From NCBI GenBank assembly GCA_900539345.1, contig UQBS01000046.1, positions 1 to 24,777 of the forward strand: 24,777 nucleotides of DNA. The letters are read 5' to 3'. A program made the translations under genes and the position numbers. The notes beneath the pieces are model-generated. The model searched no databases, was not told the DNA's origin, and was given only the letters and a program-made list of their open reading frames with translations. This document shows, piece by piece, positions 7,011-14,564 of this stretch. The stretch's first letter is position 1, and every line of letters starts with the position of its first letter. Source of the stretch: an uncultured Coriobacteriaceae bacterium. GTDB taxonomy: Bacteria > Actinomycetota > Coriobacteriia > Coriobacteriales > UMGS124.

Positions 7011-8450
7011 ATGAATGACAGCATTTTGAACCGTCGCTCTTTTGTTGCCTTGTCGTGCGCTGCCGCTGGTATGGTCGCGGCTGCTGGTGCCGGCATTGCT
7101 AAGGCTGATGACGTTAAAGCTCAGGCTGTTGCTTTGGGTAATGCCGATGTCAACTTTGCCGAAGAAGTCGAAGTCCTCATCGTTGGTGCTGGTCTCTCTG
7201 GCATGATGGCCGCCTGGGAGATTGCCTCTGCGGGGCATCAGGTTCTCATTGCTGAGCAGAATGGCTTTCTTGGTGGCGACGCCATTTACTCTGCTGCTTG
7301 CATGATGTGCACTACTGCAGAGCTTACCAAAGAAGAGCGCCCTGAGAAGTACATGGATGAAGAAACCATCCGCACGCTTTTCGCTCCCTACTACGATTCC
7401 GAGCTTGCCCTTGACAAGCTTGTTCAAAATCAGATGTGGGCGGGCAAGTGGATTGACCTGCTGCATTATGAATGGGGCTACGAGTTCCAGCCCCGCATGG
7501 AGTGCCCCTATCTCCAAGCGTACTTCCCGAAGGATGGCATCTGCACTATGTATACCGCCTTTGACCTCATGGATCAGAAGATTCAAGAGGCCGGCGCGAC
7601 GTATGAGTACGACATTGAGATGACCACCCTTATCGTCGACGCCGAGGGCACTGTGTGTGGCGCACGCTTCCTGCAGAAGGACGGCACCTACAAGGACATC
7701 AAGGCTGGCACGGTTGTCATTGCGACGGGCGGTTATGTCTCCAACCAGGAGTGGATGACCCAGTACGCGCCCGACTACGCCGACCTGGGCAACATCGTCT
7801 CCGGCCGCACCGGTGAGGGCATCAAGGCAGGACTGGCTGCTGGCGGCACCCTGTTCGGCATGGGTCCGGTAAGCAACCTCAATCCTAAGTACGAGGCTGG
7901 CCACATGCTGGGCGTTCACTACCCCATCCTGGGCATTCTTCCCAATGGCAAGCGTTTTTACTGCGAGACTGCTGTTCACAACGCGGCCACCGGTGCCATC
8001 GCCGCCGGCTATCACGAGTGGTATACCATTTTTGATGACGTCGCGATGAATGGTGTTGATCAGGAGCTCCTCAAGCATGCGGGAGATGCGATTCAGACCG
8101 CGGCCTCCTTTGAGGAGCTGGCCGAAATGACGGGTATTCATCCCGATTACCTGCAGGCAACCTTTGATGAATGGGCTTCGATTTGTAATGGTGAAGCAGA
8201 GGACCCCTTTGGTCGCACTCTTTTCCTGCAGGAGCTGCAGCCGCCGTTCTACTTCATCCGTAACGTTCCCGTGCGCTACAAGTCCCTTGGCGGTCTGAAC
8301 GTCGACCTGGAATACCATGTGCTCGATGCCGACGAGAACCCCATTCCCAACCTTTATGCCTGCGGCTGCGCTGCTGGCACTGAAGATATCTGCCCCGCTG
8401 CCGCTTCCGGCATGATTGCGGGCACGACGGTGGTTAACGATCTGGCATAA
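7011..8450 (+). CDS. Tat-exported FAD-dependent reductase (fumarate-reductase-like flavoprotein)
   Basis: 479 residues, somewhat short for exported members of this family. The N-terminus MNDSILNRRSFVALS then AAAGMVAAAGAGIAKA is a Tat leader (RRSFV), so the protein probably crosses the membrane folded with its flavin. The FAD-binding Rossmann motif is VLIVGAGLSGMMAAWEIA near residues 54-71, ending in EQ at the second strand. The substrate/FAD domain continues with VIATGGY, SGRTGEGIKAGLAAGG and the closing SLGGLNVD and IPNLYACGCAAGTED ... PAAASGMIAGTTVV. No heme motif is present, so electrons must come from another protein. Substrate is unknown. It is monocistronic, with AAGGAGG upstream and a hairpin terminator at 8460-8505, and probably controlled by the divergent LuxR gene. 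Confidence 0.92.
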   Translation: MNDSILNRRSFVALSCAAAGMVAAAGAGIAKADDVKAQAVALGNADVNFAEEVEVLIVGAGLSGMMAAWEIASAGHQVLIAEQNGFLGGDAIYSAACMMCTTAELTKEERPEKYMDEETIRTLFAPYYDSELALDKLVQNQMWAGKWIDLLHYEWGYEFQPRMECPYLQAYFPKDGICTMYTAFDLMDQKIQEAGATYEYDIEMTTLIVDAEGTVCGARFLQKDGTYKDIKAGTVVIATGGYVSNQEWMTQYAPDYADLGNIVSGRTGEGIKAGLAAGGTLFGMGPVSNLNPKYEAGHMLGVHYPILGILPNGKRFYCETAVHNAATGAIAAGYHEWYTIFDDVAMNGVDQELLKHAGDAIQTAASFEELAEMTGIHPDYLQATFDEWASICNGEAEDPFGRTLFLQELQPPFYFIRNVPVRYKSLGGLNVDLEYHVLDADENPIPNLYACGCAAGTEDICPAAASGMIAGTTVVNDLA

Positions 8451-8459
8451 GAAATGAAA

Positions 8460-8506
8460 AGCGCCCTGCCTGGCTCACGTGTGTGGACCAAGCGGGGCGC
8501 TGGTTT
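8460..8506 (+). terminator. Terminator after the FAD reductase
   Basis: AGCGCCC (8460-8466) pairs with GGGCGCT (8495-8501) around a 28-base loop containing a second TGG/CCA pairing, followed by GGTTTT. It lies between convergent genes, and AAAA precedes the stem, so it may also serve the minus-strand gene at 8506. Confidence 0.7.
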
Positions 8507-8769
8507 TACCGCGCGTGGATGGTGACACGTGCAGGTTCGGGGCTTCTGCGGCCATCCGCCGTCACAGAGCGCACCAGTAGCTCGTAGTCGCCAACCTCAG
8601 TGGGTGTGAACGTGTAGCTCCAGCGTACGGCAACACCGACCTGAGAGTTGGAGGTGTCGAACAACGCCCACTTCTCACCGCCATCAAGGGAGAATTCGAC
8701 ACCAACGATATGTGCATCAAAATCATCGGCGTACCCGTCTAACGACCTCCGGGGGGACTGTGTTTTCAT
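8506..8769 (-). CDS. Free-standing molybdenum-cofactor dimerisation-domain protein
   Basis: 87 residues from the ATG at 8769 (92 from an ATG at 8784). The whole protein is one immunoglobulin-like domain matching the C-terminal dimerisation domain of sulfite-oxidase-type enzymes: GYADDFDAHIVGVEFSLDGG, then WSYTFTPTEVGDYELLVRSV and a final beta strand. There is no signal peptide and no catalytic Mo-binding domain. It is clearly related to the protein at 20626-20916 and to the last domain of the cytochrome fusion at 17278-18741. The upstream ATG overlaps TACAAT, which looks like an extended -10 box (TGCTACAAT), so the second ATG with a very short leader is preferred. Role unknown; it may pair with a partner enzyme encoded elsewhere. 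Confidence 0.7.
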   Translation of the reverse strand: MKTQSPRRSLDGYADDFDAHIVGVEFSLDGGEKWALFDTSNSQVGVAVRWSYTFTPTEVGDYELLVRSVTADGRRSPEPARVTIHAR

Positions 8770-8782
8770 CTCTGATGTCCGC

Positions 8783-8790
8783 ATTGTAGC
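8783..8790 (-). promoter_or_regulatory. Extended -10 box of the 8506-8769 gene
   Basis: On the minus strand TGCTACAAT overlaps the first possible ATG (8784). No good -35 is seen, as is usual for extended -10 promoters. The transcript would start only a few bases ahead of the ATG at 8769. Confidence 0.4.
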
Positions 8791-8801
8791 ACGAGCGATT
8801 A

Positions 8802-8933
8802 TTACAGGCGCACCGCGCGACCTCGAGAGGGGGGCGATGCGGGTTGAGTTGGATTGAAAAGCTCGGGATCTCGGATGCGCGCGGCTTCCATTTCGGTGTA
8901 CGGCACGAAGAAGACGTCCTTCTCATCAGGCAA
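8802..8933 (-). other. Short 43-codon open frame with coding-like composition, uncertain
   Basis: Overlapping the end of the permease gene, a frame from a TTG at 8933 to the TAA at 8802 reads MPDEKDVFFVPYTEMEAARI, continues through RDPELFNPTQ and ends in a proline/arginine-rich tail. The first half has G/C at most third positions, like a real gene. I recognise no family. It could be a small translationally coupled protein or the tail of a lost gene. Confidence 0.25.
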
Positions 8934-10179
8934 CCTGATGGCGTTTGAACGTCCTTATCGCGAGAGCAATGCCCGCCGCGAAAAGCAGGAGGTAGAAAGC
9001 GGCGAGGAACACGGGCAGCTCGACCACGACAGGGCCTATGGCATACGAGACCATGTCGAAGAGGTTGAAGGGGTTCAGTGCGTCGTAGGGGAACAGGTAG
9101 ATGATGTGGTTCGCGATGCTGCTCGTCATCGTCGGCACGAAGACCGGAATCAAGATGAGAGCAACGCCGATTGCGAGGATTCCCATGGGGCTGTCTATCT
9201 TGGCCGACAGCGCGAGCACTATCCCAAGGAGGGCGAGGGTTGCGAGATACCCGACGAGGCAGCATGTGAGGGCGGCGGCTGACAGGCTTATGTCGTAGGT
9301 GCATGTGATGCTGTAGATCTGGATGGGTAGACCTGCGCCGTCGGCTCCGTGGAAGACGAGCGTTATTGCCAGGAAGACGAGTGTGAAGACCCAGTATATG
9401 GCGCTTGCCGCGATCACGGAGGCCGCCGCCTTCGCGCGCCCGAGCCTTGATTTGCCGAACTTGGTGGACAGCAGGATGGCGTCGGTTTTGGCCTGGTACT
9501 CCCCGTTGAACACCGACGCGCACGTTATCACGACTGCGAGCATCGCGAATATGAGGAACTGGGCGAGGTTGAGGAAGTTCTCCCATCCTCCTGCGTATCC
9601 GTACTCGATGGGCGTGTGCACGCCTTGCGCCTTCTCGTTCCAGAACGCCCTCTCCTCGTCGTTGTACGAAAGGATATCGTTCGCGTCGAGCTTGGAGGCT
9701 ATCTTCGAGCGGACTTGCCCGTAGAGGTCGACGGTGCCAGTCGTGTCGATAGTGGCTGCCACGGACACGGGCATCTGGTAGCCTTGCATCCAAGGGCTTG
9801 TCAGCAGCGCCATGAGGGCGCCGTTCTTCGCCCTGAACTCCCAGTACTCGCCCGCCTTCTCCCCGTAGGGCTTCCTGTCCATCCTGTACTCTGACCTGAC
9901 CTCGCCGTCCGGACCGATGAACTCCTTGAACTCGCGGAGCGCCTCGGTGGCCTCCTCGTCGGTGATGGGGCCTGCGAGCGCTTCATCGTTTGCCTTTATC
10001 GCGGTGATGGCGGCAGTGCCCTCGAATTCGGTGCCCATCTCCTTGGGGTTGAGGGCGTACTGGGACGTTATGTTGAAGAAGGCTATGACCGCGACCAACG
10101 CCAGGACAGCTGCTATGGAGACCTGCGAGACGCGCCTTGAGAGCATCTTCTTGAGCTCGTATCTGATGAGGCTACCCAC
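8926..10179 (-). CDS. ABC-2-type transporter permease
   Basis: 417 residues. It opens with MGSLIRYELKKMLSRRVSQ, the usual cytoplasmic start of ABC-2 permeases, then a first membrane helix (about 20-38), a large ~165-residue extracytoplasmic domain, and five further hydrophobic segments (roughly 206-228, 252-276, 300-325, 333-350, 385-410). It forms the membrane channel for the ATPase encoded immediately upstream; the substrate is unknown. The start is GTG at 10179, with AAAGGAG six bases ahead. The first codons overlap the last 8 bp of the ATPase gene, indicating translational coupling. It is the last gene of the four-gene operon that begins with the ECF sigma factor. Confidence 0.88.
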   Translation of the reverse strand: MGSLIRYELKKMLSRRVSQVSIAAVLALVAVIAFFNITSQYALNPKEMGTEFEGTAAITAIKANDEALAGPITDEEATEALREFKEFIGPDGEVRSEYRMDRKPYGEKAGEYWEFRAKNGALMALLTSPWMQGYQMPVSVAATIDTTGTVDLYGQVRSKIASKLDANDILSYNDEERAFWNEKAQGVHTPIEYGYAGGWENFLNLAQFLIFAMLAVVITCASVFNGEYQAKTDAILLSTKFGKSRLGRAKAAASVIAASAIYWVFTLVFLAITLVFHGADGAGLPIQIYSITCTYDISLSAAALTCCLVGYLATLALLGIVLALSAKIDSPMGILAIGVALILIPVFVPTMTSSIANHIIYLFPYDALNPFNLFDMVSYAIGPVVVELPVFLAAFYLLLFAAGIALAIRTFKRHQVA

Positions 10180-11119
10180 GGTGCGCTCCTTTCCTGTTTT
10201 CGATTGCGTCCTGTCCCACTTCCGCTTTCGTCCGCGAAACCGGCAGGCCCCCGGACTGTTCCTGGAAGAGGTAGAGGTAGACGTCCTCCAGCGTCGGCTC
10301 CACGGCGCGCGCGCTCGGATGCGGACGCTGCTGCGCCACCACGCGAATGATGGCAGAGCCGTCCTGGGCGTAGTGGATGTTGCCCACCGTGAGCGATGCC
10401 GACATGGCGTCTGCCTCCCTTGGGGCGACAGTGCACTCCCAGACGCATCCCCTGATGTCCCCTGTGATTTCGTCGACCGTGCCCGTCGTGATGATGCCGC
10501 CAGCGCGCATCACGAGGATCTCGTCGGCGATGTACTCCACGTCAGAGACGATGTGCGTGGAGAGGATGACGATCTTGTCTTGGGCGAGAGAGGATATGAG
10601 GTTGCGGAAGCGGACGCGCTCCTTGGGGTCGAGCCCTGCGGTGGGCTCGTCGAGCACGAGGACAGACGGGTCGTTGAGCACCGCCTGGGCGATGCCGAGC
10701 CGCTGCTTCATGCCGCCGGAGAAGGTCTTGACCTTCCGCTTTGCGGCCTCTGCGAGACCGACAACTCCCAGGAGTTCGCGCGTACGCACTTTCGCCTGCT
10801 GAGTGGTGAGCCCCTTGAGCGATGCCAGGTACATCATGAAGTCGCAGGCCGTGAAGTCCGGGTAGTAGCCGAAGTCCTGGGGCAGGTACCCGAGGCGCGC
10901 CCGATAGCCGTCGCCAAGCTGGTCTATGGAGATGCCCCCGAATAACACGCTTCCCGATGTCGGCCTCATGACGTCGCATATCATGCGCATGAGCGTGGTC
11001 TTGCCTGCGCCGTTGGCCCCGAGTAGGCCGTAGACGCCGGGCGTGAAGCTGAAGCTCACGCGATCGACAGCGATATGGCTGCCGAACTGCTTGGTGAGCC
11101 TGTCAAGCCTGAGTTCCAT
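10172..11119 (-). CDS. ABC transporter ATP-binding protein
   Basis: 315 residues. All ATPase motifs are visible: Walker A GANGAGKTT (34-42), Q-loop at LPQD (79-82), signature FSGGM (133-137), Walker B VLVLDEP (153-159) and the switch histidine in STH (187-189). A C-terminal ~100-residue extension follows, including PTLEDVYLYLF, which is typical of ATPases that pair with ABC-2 permeases of drug/bacteriocin export and lantibiotic-immunity type. The ATG at 11119 is chosen because AAGGAG sits five bases upstream; a GTG at 11125 overlaps that site. The gene follows the membrane protein gene after 48 bp and overlaps the permease gene by 8 bp, so the two probably form one transporter. Confidence 0.95.
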   Translation of the reverse strand: MELRLDRLTKQFGSHIAVDRVSFSFTPGVYGLLGANGAGKTTLMRMICDVMRPTSGSVLFGGISIDQLGDGYRARLGYLPQDFGYYPDFTACDFMMYLASLKGLTTQQAKVRTRELLGVVGLAEAAKRKVKTFSGGMKQRLGIAQAVLNDPSVLVLDEPTAGLDPKERVRFRNLISSLAQDKIVILSTHIVSDVEYIADEILVMRAGGIITTGTVDEITGDIRGCVWECTVAPREADAMSASLTVGNIHYAQDGSAIIRVVAQQRPHPSARAVEPTLEDVYLYLFQEQSGGLPVSRTKAEVGQDAIENRKGAHRG

Positions 11120-11167
11120 GTTCACTCCTTGTCCTTCGTTCGATGTTGCAGATAAGCAGGAGGAAAG

Positions 11168-11953
11168 CTAGAGCGCCGCCTTTGACAGGCGTGGCGAGAG
11201 GCCGCCTGAGACGCAGCGCATGAGCCTTGACGCCTCCAGGGCGGCGAGCGCCATGGAGGCCATGAGCGCCGCGACCCATACGGCGAGAGACGAGCCCTCG
11301 TACCAGAGGGGGAACGCCGTGCTCAGCAGCCAGAGCGCCGCGAGTACGGACATCGCAGGAGCGACGCTGGCGACGAGCGAGTTGCCCGGCAGACGACGCG
11401 CCGCATAGAAGCAGGCGGCACACGAGCAGAAGAACGGCGTGCATGCGTACAGCAGTGCGCGAAGCGCGTCGATCCCAGCGAGCGTTGGCACTGCCGCAAC
11501 GACGAGCGTAATCCAAAGCACGTCGGCCAGGCCGAAAAGCAAAAGCCTGCTCGCTAACACTTGCACGCAGCTGAACCGGCACGAGTACTCCATCTCGCAG
11601 ACGCGGGTCTCGAAGCTCTTGAATACCGATGGTGCCGCTATGGCAACCGAGAGGGCCGATGCCGCCATGACGACGATGGGGCTTCCCGAGCGCGGGCCAA
11701 TCTCGCCGACGAGAACGAGCATACATGCCAGAAGCGCGATCTGGAGCATCCATGCCCAGGGACGCACGAACCGAACCTGGCTCGCGACGAACCGCCAGAG
11801 CGGGATGTAATCCGCCTCCCTCGTGCCTCCGCAGGCGCGAGCCGCCTCTGCTTCCACCAGCAGTAAGGTGCGCTTGCGCGCCGAGGCGTCGGGGGATGCC
11901 GCGTCAGCGGCGTAGTAGCTCCTCAGCGCATCCTTTAACTTCGAGTCACCCAT
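11168..11953 (-). CDS. Multi-pass membrane protein, possible partner/anti-sigma of the ECF factor
   Basis: 261 residues: an N-terminal ~75-residue cytoplasmic region (LKDALRSYYAADAASPDASA) and then about six hydrophobic segments (for example MLQIALLACMLVLVG and LWITLVVAAVPTLAG). It starts within the end of the sigma-factor gene (8-bp overlap), an arrangement typical of sigma/anti-sigma pairs. The short soluble N-terminus followed by membrane helices would suit an anti-sigma factor. I see no recognisable zinc-type anti-sigma (HxxxCxxC) motif, so this role is inferred from position only. It may instead be part of the ABC system that follows. Confidence 0.7.
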   Translation of the reverse strand: MGDSKLKDALRSYYAADAASPDASARKRTLLLVEAEAARACGGTREADYIPLWRFVASQVRFVRPWAWMLQIALLACMLVLVGEIGPRSGSPIVVMAASALSVAIAAPSVFKSFETRVCEMEYSCRFSCVQVLASRLLLFGLADVLWITLVVAAVPTLAGIDALRALLYACTPFFCSCAACFYAARRLPGNSLVASVAPAMSVLAALWLLSTAFPLWYEGSSLAVWVAALMASMALAALEASRLMRCVSGGLSPRLSKAAL

Positions 11954-12482
11954 GGCCTTCTCCCATCAGTTCCTTGAGCCTGCCGAGCGCGTGCCGCTCG
12001 ATTCGATAGAGGGCGAACCTCGACTTCCCCGTCACGGCGGAGATGTCGGACATAGGCAGGTCCTGTCCGTAGCGCAGCTCGATGACCTCGCGCTCCTCTT
12101 CCGTAAGGCGGGCGAGGGCATCCGCCACGATCAGCCGTCCGTCCATGTCTGCATGCCGCGCGTCAGGAATTGCCTGCGCATCGTCCTCGTCCAAGGCGCC
12201 AACCGGTCTCTGGCCTCGGTAGAAGTCGGCGCAGACGTTGCGCGCGCAGGTGTAGAGATACGCGAGGGGCTTTCCATGCTCGGCGTATAGCGCATCGCTC
12301 CGCACGAGCCGAAGGAACACCTCCTGCGTCGCGTCTCGGGCATCCTCTTTCGAGGGGAGCCTTCGCGCGCAGTAGCGGTACACTTCGTCGTAGTGCTCCT
12401 CTGCGAAGCGCCCTACCAAAGAGTCGTTCTCGCGGCCTGGCGCGTCCGCCCTGCCGTTGCTGCCGTATGGAAAGCCTTGCAT
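11946..12482 (-). CDS. ECF-type RNA polymerase sigma factor
   Basis: 178 residues. Region 2 is clear: FAEEHYDEVYRYCARRLPSK, DARDATQEVFLRLV and LAYLYTCARNVCADFYRG. Region 4 follows: ALARLTEEEREVIELRYGQD with a helix-turn-helix, MSDISAVTGKSRFALYRIER. It lacks the long extensions of primary sigma factors and sits first in an operon with a membrane protein and an ABC exporter, so it probably directs transcription of that set in response to an envelope signal. The ATG at 12482 has an in-frame TGA just four codons upstream; AGGAGG lies 12 bases ahead and GGGAAGAG is closer. No clear promoter was found in the gap to 12662. Confidence 0.93.
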   Translation of the reverse strand: MQGFPYGSNGRADAPGRENDSLVGRFAEEHYDEVYRYCARRLPSKEDARDATQEVFLRLVRSDALYAEHGKPLAYLYTCARNVCADFYRGQRPVGALDEDDAQAIPDARHADMDGRLIVADALARLTEEEREVIELRYGQDLPMSDISAVTGKSRFALYRIERHALGRLKELMGEGHG

Positions 12483-12661
12483 TCTCTTCCCTCACCTCCT
12501 ATAGGGCATAACGTGGTTTGGCGCTGGGATGTGCGCGGAATTATGATATTTACGTCCCATGCAATGGAGGAAAACCACAGCCAGCGATGCTTGGTAAGTG
12601 GCGGATATGCGAGGGGGTGGCAGGCGGAAAGGGGCTTATTCGCTTTCCCAAACCGCTCTGG

Positions 12662-13172
12662 TCATTTGAACGAGGCGCGCCAGAGATTGTAATCGTCCAG
12701 GGTCATCTTCCCCGACTTGAGGTCCTCCTGTGCGCTCTGCCATGCCTTGATGGCAGCCTCAAGCTTCTGGGCTCCCTTTGTCTTCGGGTCGATGCGCAGA
12801 GCGTCGATAGAATCTGGGGCGATTCCGGACGCTCCCTCAAGCCTGAAGAGATACTCCATGGCGTCACGTGCCGCGTCGGTCGAGTAACCCTCTAGCGCCC
12901 TCTCGCTCACCTTGAGAGCCTTGGCGGTCTCTTTGAGCTTCTCTGGAGTCGGAGCTGCTCGGCGGCGTCCCCTCTCGCGTCCTCGCTCTTGACCATGTGC
13001 ATGTAGGCGAGGGCGAGGGCAGTGAAGTCGTGGACGATGGGCGCCCTCTTGGTGAGCGACACGAGCACGCGGTCGATTCCCAGCTCTTCGACCGCCATCC
13101 TCGAGATGGGGCCGACGTGGTCGACGCCATCGCGTCGACGGCTAAGACTTTGCAAGCATGCAAGCAGAACTT
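12662..13172 (-). pseudogene. Frameshifted gene of unrecognised family
   Basis: Two coding-quality frames on the minus strand join into one protein if one base is restored near 12955. The upstream frame (about 13155-12950) contains DHVGPISRMAVEELGIDRVL, SLTKRAPIVHDFTALALAYM and KSEDARGDAAEQ. The downstream frame, entered at APTPEKLKETAKALKVSERA, continues to MEYLFRLEGASGIAPDSIDA, AIKAWQSAQEDLKSGKMTLD and DYNLWRASFK. No standard start codon precedes the upstream part; the in-frame triplet after the last stop is ATA. I do not recognise the family. An 82-residue reading from a GTG at 12910 is only the 3' half. Confidence 0.6.
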
Positions 13173-13180
13173 TTATGTGT

Positions 13181-13245
13181 TATAGTTACAAGATAGTTAG
13201 CCCCGGTACGACCGCTGATTCAAGTCGCCGGGGCTCAATTTTTTT
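13181..13245 (+). ncRNA. Short structured RNA upstream of the HEPN gene, candidate RNA antitoxin
   Basis: A -10-like TATAGT at 13181-13186 predicts a start near 13192. About 54 nt later the transcript would end at a strong terminator: AGCCCCGG (13199-13206) pairs with CCGGGGCT (13228-13235), followed by CAATTTTTTT. Inside the loop GAC (13210-13212) can pair with GTC (13224-13226), giving a two-tier hairpin with CGCTGATTCAA at its tip. The HEPN gene starts 17 bp later. Abi_2/AbiF-type HEPN proteins have been reported to be preceded by short structured antitoxin RNAs; the match here is positional and structural, not by sequence comparison. The -35 (ATGCAA at 17 bp) is weak. It could also be a plain attenuator in the leader. 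Confidence 0.5.
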
Positions 13246-13262
13246 CCGAGGAAAGGTCCCCC

Positions 13263-13991
13263 ATGCCGGACGCTCCGAAGATAGACCGGGCGCACGTCAT
13301 ATCGTGGCTTTCTGAACCGCGATATAGCAAATATCTCGAAGTAACACGAGGCGATGACGCCGTCGCTCTCAACCTCTACCTCTGGAACATCGGCCTTGCG
13401 CAGGCCGTCTTGAAAGATGTCTCGTTCTTCGAGGTCGCCCTCAGAAACGCGTACGACAGGGCAATATCCTCCACCTGGAGCGGGTCCGACCACTGGCTGT
13501 TCGACGACGCCTCTCCCGTAAGGCGCCCGATCCTCAGGACGAATAAGCGCGGACAGATCAACGATGCCAACCGACTGAACAGGAATTCGATTGACCACCT
13601 GAGAAGCGGCCTTCGCGAGAACGCGACCGCAGACGACATCGTCTCGAACCTCACGCTGGGTTTCTGGGCCCACATGACGGACCGCAGCCATGAACGCGAT
13701 TTGTGGATCCCAATCATCCATAAGGCATGGCCAAAGGGGGCAGACCGAAACGACGTCAATGAATGGATAGCGGGAATCAACAAGATCCGTAATCGTGCCG
13801 CCCACCACGAACACCTCTTCGCACATGCGGGATGCGAATGCGGGACTTTGCGATCGTGCCGAAACGCCTCTTTGCTGTTCGCTCAGCTTGAGCCAATTGC
13901 GCACAGTTATATTTACGAAGGAAGCATCAATAGATGCTCGGTCGACAACTACCTGGAGGAGCACCCGGCCCCTTGTGACGTTGCGGTCTGA
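13263..13991 (+). CDS. Abi_2/AbiF-like abortive-infection HEPN protein
   Basis: 242 residues, cytoplasmic, with no signal peptide. The N-terminal half has the family landmarks of Abi-like (AbiD/AbiF, Pfam Abi_2) proteins: SEPRYSKYLEVTRGDD, ALNLYLWNIGLAQA and the characteristic FFEVALRNAYDRAI (56-68). The C-terminal half ends in the HEPN-type R-N-xxx-H motif, IRNRAAHHEHLF, with R176, N177 and H181, expected to form an RNase site. The ATG at 13263 has GAGGAAAGG six bases upstream. Proteins of this family act as growth-arresting effectors against phage; the preceding short RNA may be the antidote. The gene lies between a pseudogene and a truncated regulator domain, an accessory setting. The last ~50 residues (CECGTLRSC to the end) are unusually cysteine-rich. 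Confidence 0.8.
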   Translation: MPDAPKIDRAHVISWLSEPRYSKYLEVTRGDDAVALNLYLWNIGLAQAVLKDVSFFEVALRNAYDRAISSTWSGSDHWLFDDASPVRRPILRTNKRGQINDANRLNRNSIDHLRSGLRENATADDIVSNLTLGFWAHMTDRSHERDLWIPIIHKAWPKGADRNDVNEWIAGINKIRNRAAHHEHLFAHAGCECGTLRSCRNASLLFAQLEPIAHSYIYEGSINRCSVDNYLEEHPAPCDVAV

Positions 13992-14343
13992 GAAAACCCA
14001 CGCGCGCCCACTTCTCTCGCGGCAGATATTTGATACCGATTCGTTTGTTTTTGCTCCGCCCGCCGATTTTGGTGGTGAATGCTGCCCAAATGTGCCCAGT
14101 GAATTGCTCGATGAGATGCCCTCAGGCGACTATGTCGTGTATTGTCCCGAATCTATCGTTGGCGCTGATGGATCGAATCGATTCATCCACGACGTGAACC
14201 GCCTGCTTGATTATATTGAGGAGCACAATCTGGAGGTAGCCGGCGATTATTACGGGATTGTACTGGCAGAGAGTGAACTTTTTGGCTATGCAGAGGGAGA
14301 CATGCTCTATAAGATGTGCATCCCGGTGACTAAAAGCGCATAG
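13992..14343 (+). pseudogene. 3' remnant of a GyrI-like effector-binding domain protein
   Basis: From about 14010 the frame reads LSRQIFDTDSFVFAPPADFG, then SELLDEMPSGDYVVYCPESI, then NRLLDYIEEHNLEVAGDYYG and ends LYKMCIPVTKSA. This is the C-terminal half of the GyrI-like/BltR-type effector-binding domain found behind MerR- and AraC-type HTH domains. No DNA-binding domain precedes it; its frame runs backward only into the HEPN gene in another frame. The 5' part was probably lost when the RNA-HEPN module arrived. No ribosome site or start codon is convincing. Confidence 0.6.
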
Positions 14344-14490
14344 GGGAAAGTCAGAGAATCGTTGCCCCGCGGGGCATCCTTGGGCGCATGAGACAACTTG
14401 GCAAGAAGCAGGGGCAGTAGCGAGCAGTTTCATATTGCCTGCTCAAATCTCGTTTTATTCCTCTTGGAGCTGGGCCCTTGCCGCTCCCAA

Positions 14491-14532
14491 ACGAAAACGT
14501 GCCGACCAGGTCGCGAGGGACCCGGCCGGCAC
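14491..14532 (-). terminator. Terminator of the binding-protein gene
   Basis: GTGCCGaCCaGGT (14499-14511) pairs imperfectly with ACCcGGcCGGCAC (14520-14532). On the minus strand the stem is followed by GTTTTCGTTT. It lies about 33 bp after the stop codon at 14565. Confidence 0.7.
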
Positions 14533-14564
14533 GGCAGGTAAAGCGTGTGTGAAGCGATGGGTGA

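Noticed and set aside
6990..8318. 442-codon open frame on the minus strand
   Set aside because: Antisense to the FAD reductase, which has a complete Tat leader, FAD motif and ribosome site.
8723..9793. 356-codon open frame on the minus strand in a second frame of the permease region
   Set aside because: Out of frame with the permease gene and very arginine-rich; the permease has proper membrane helices, a ribosome site and operon overlap.
14364..14375. Perfect palindrome GCCCCGCGGGGC
   Set aside because: Too short and GC-biased to be significant in this genome; no T-run and no nearby promoter.
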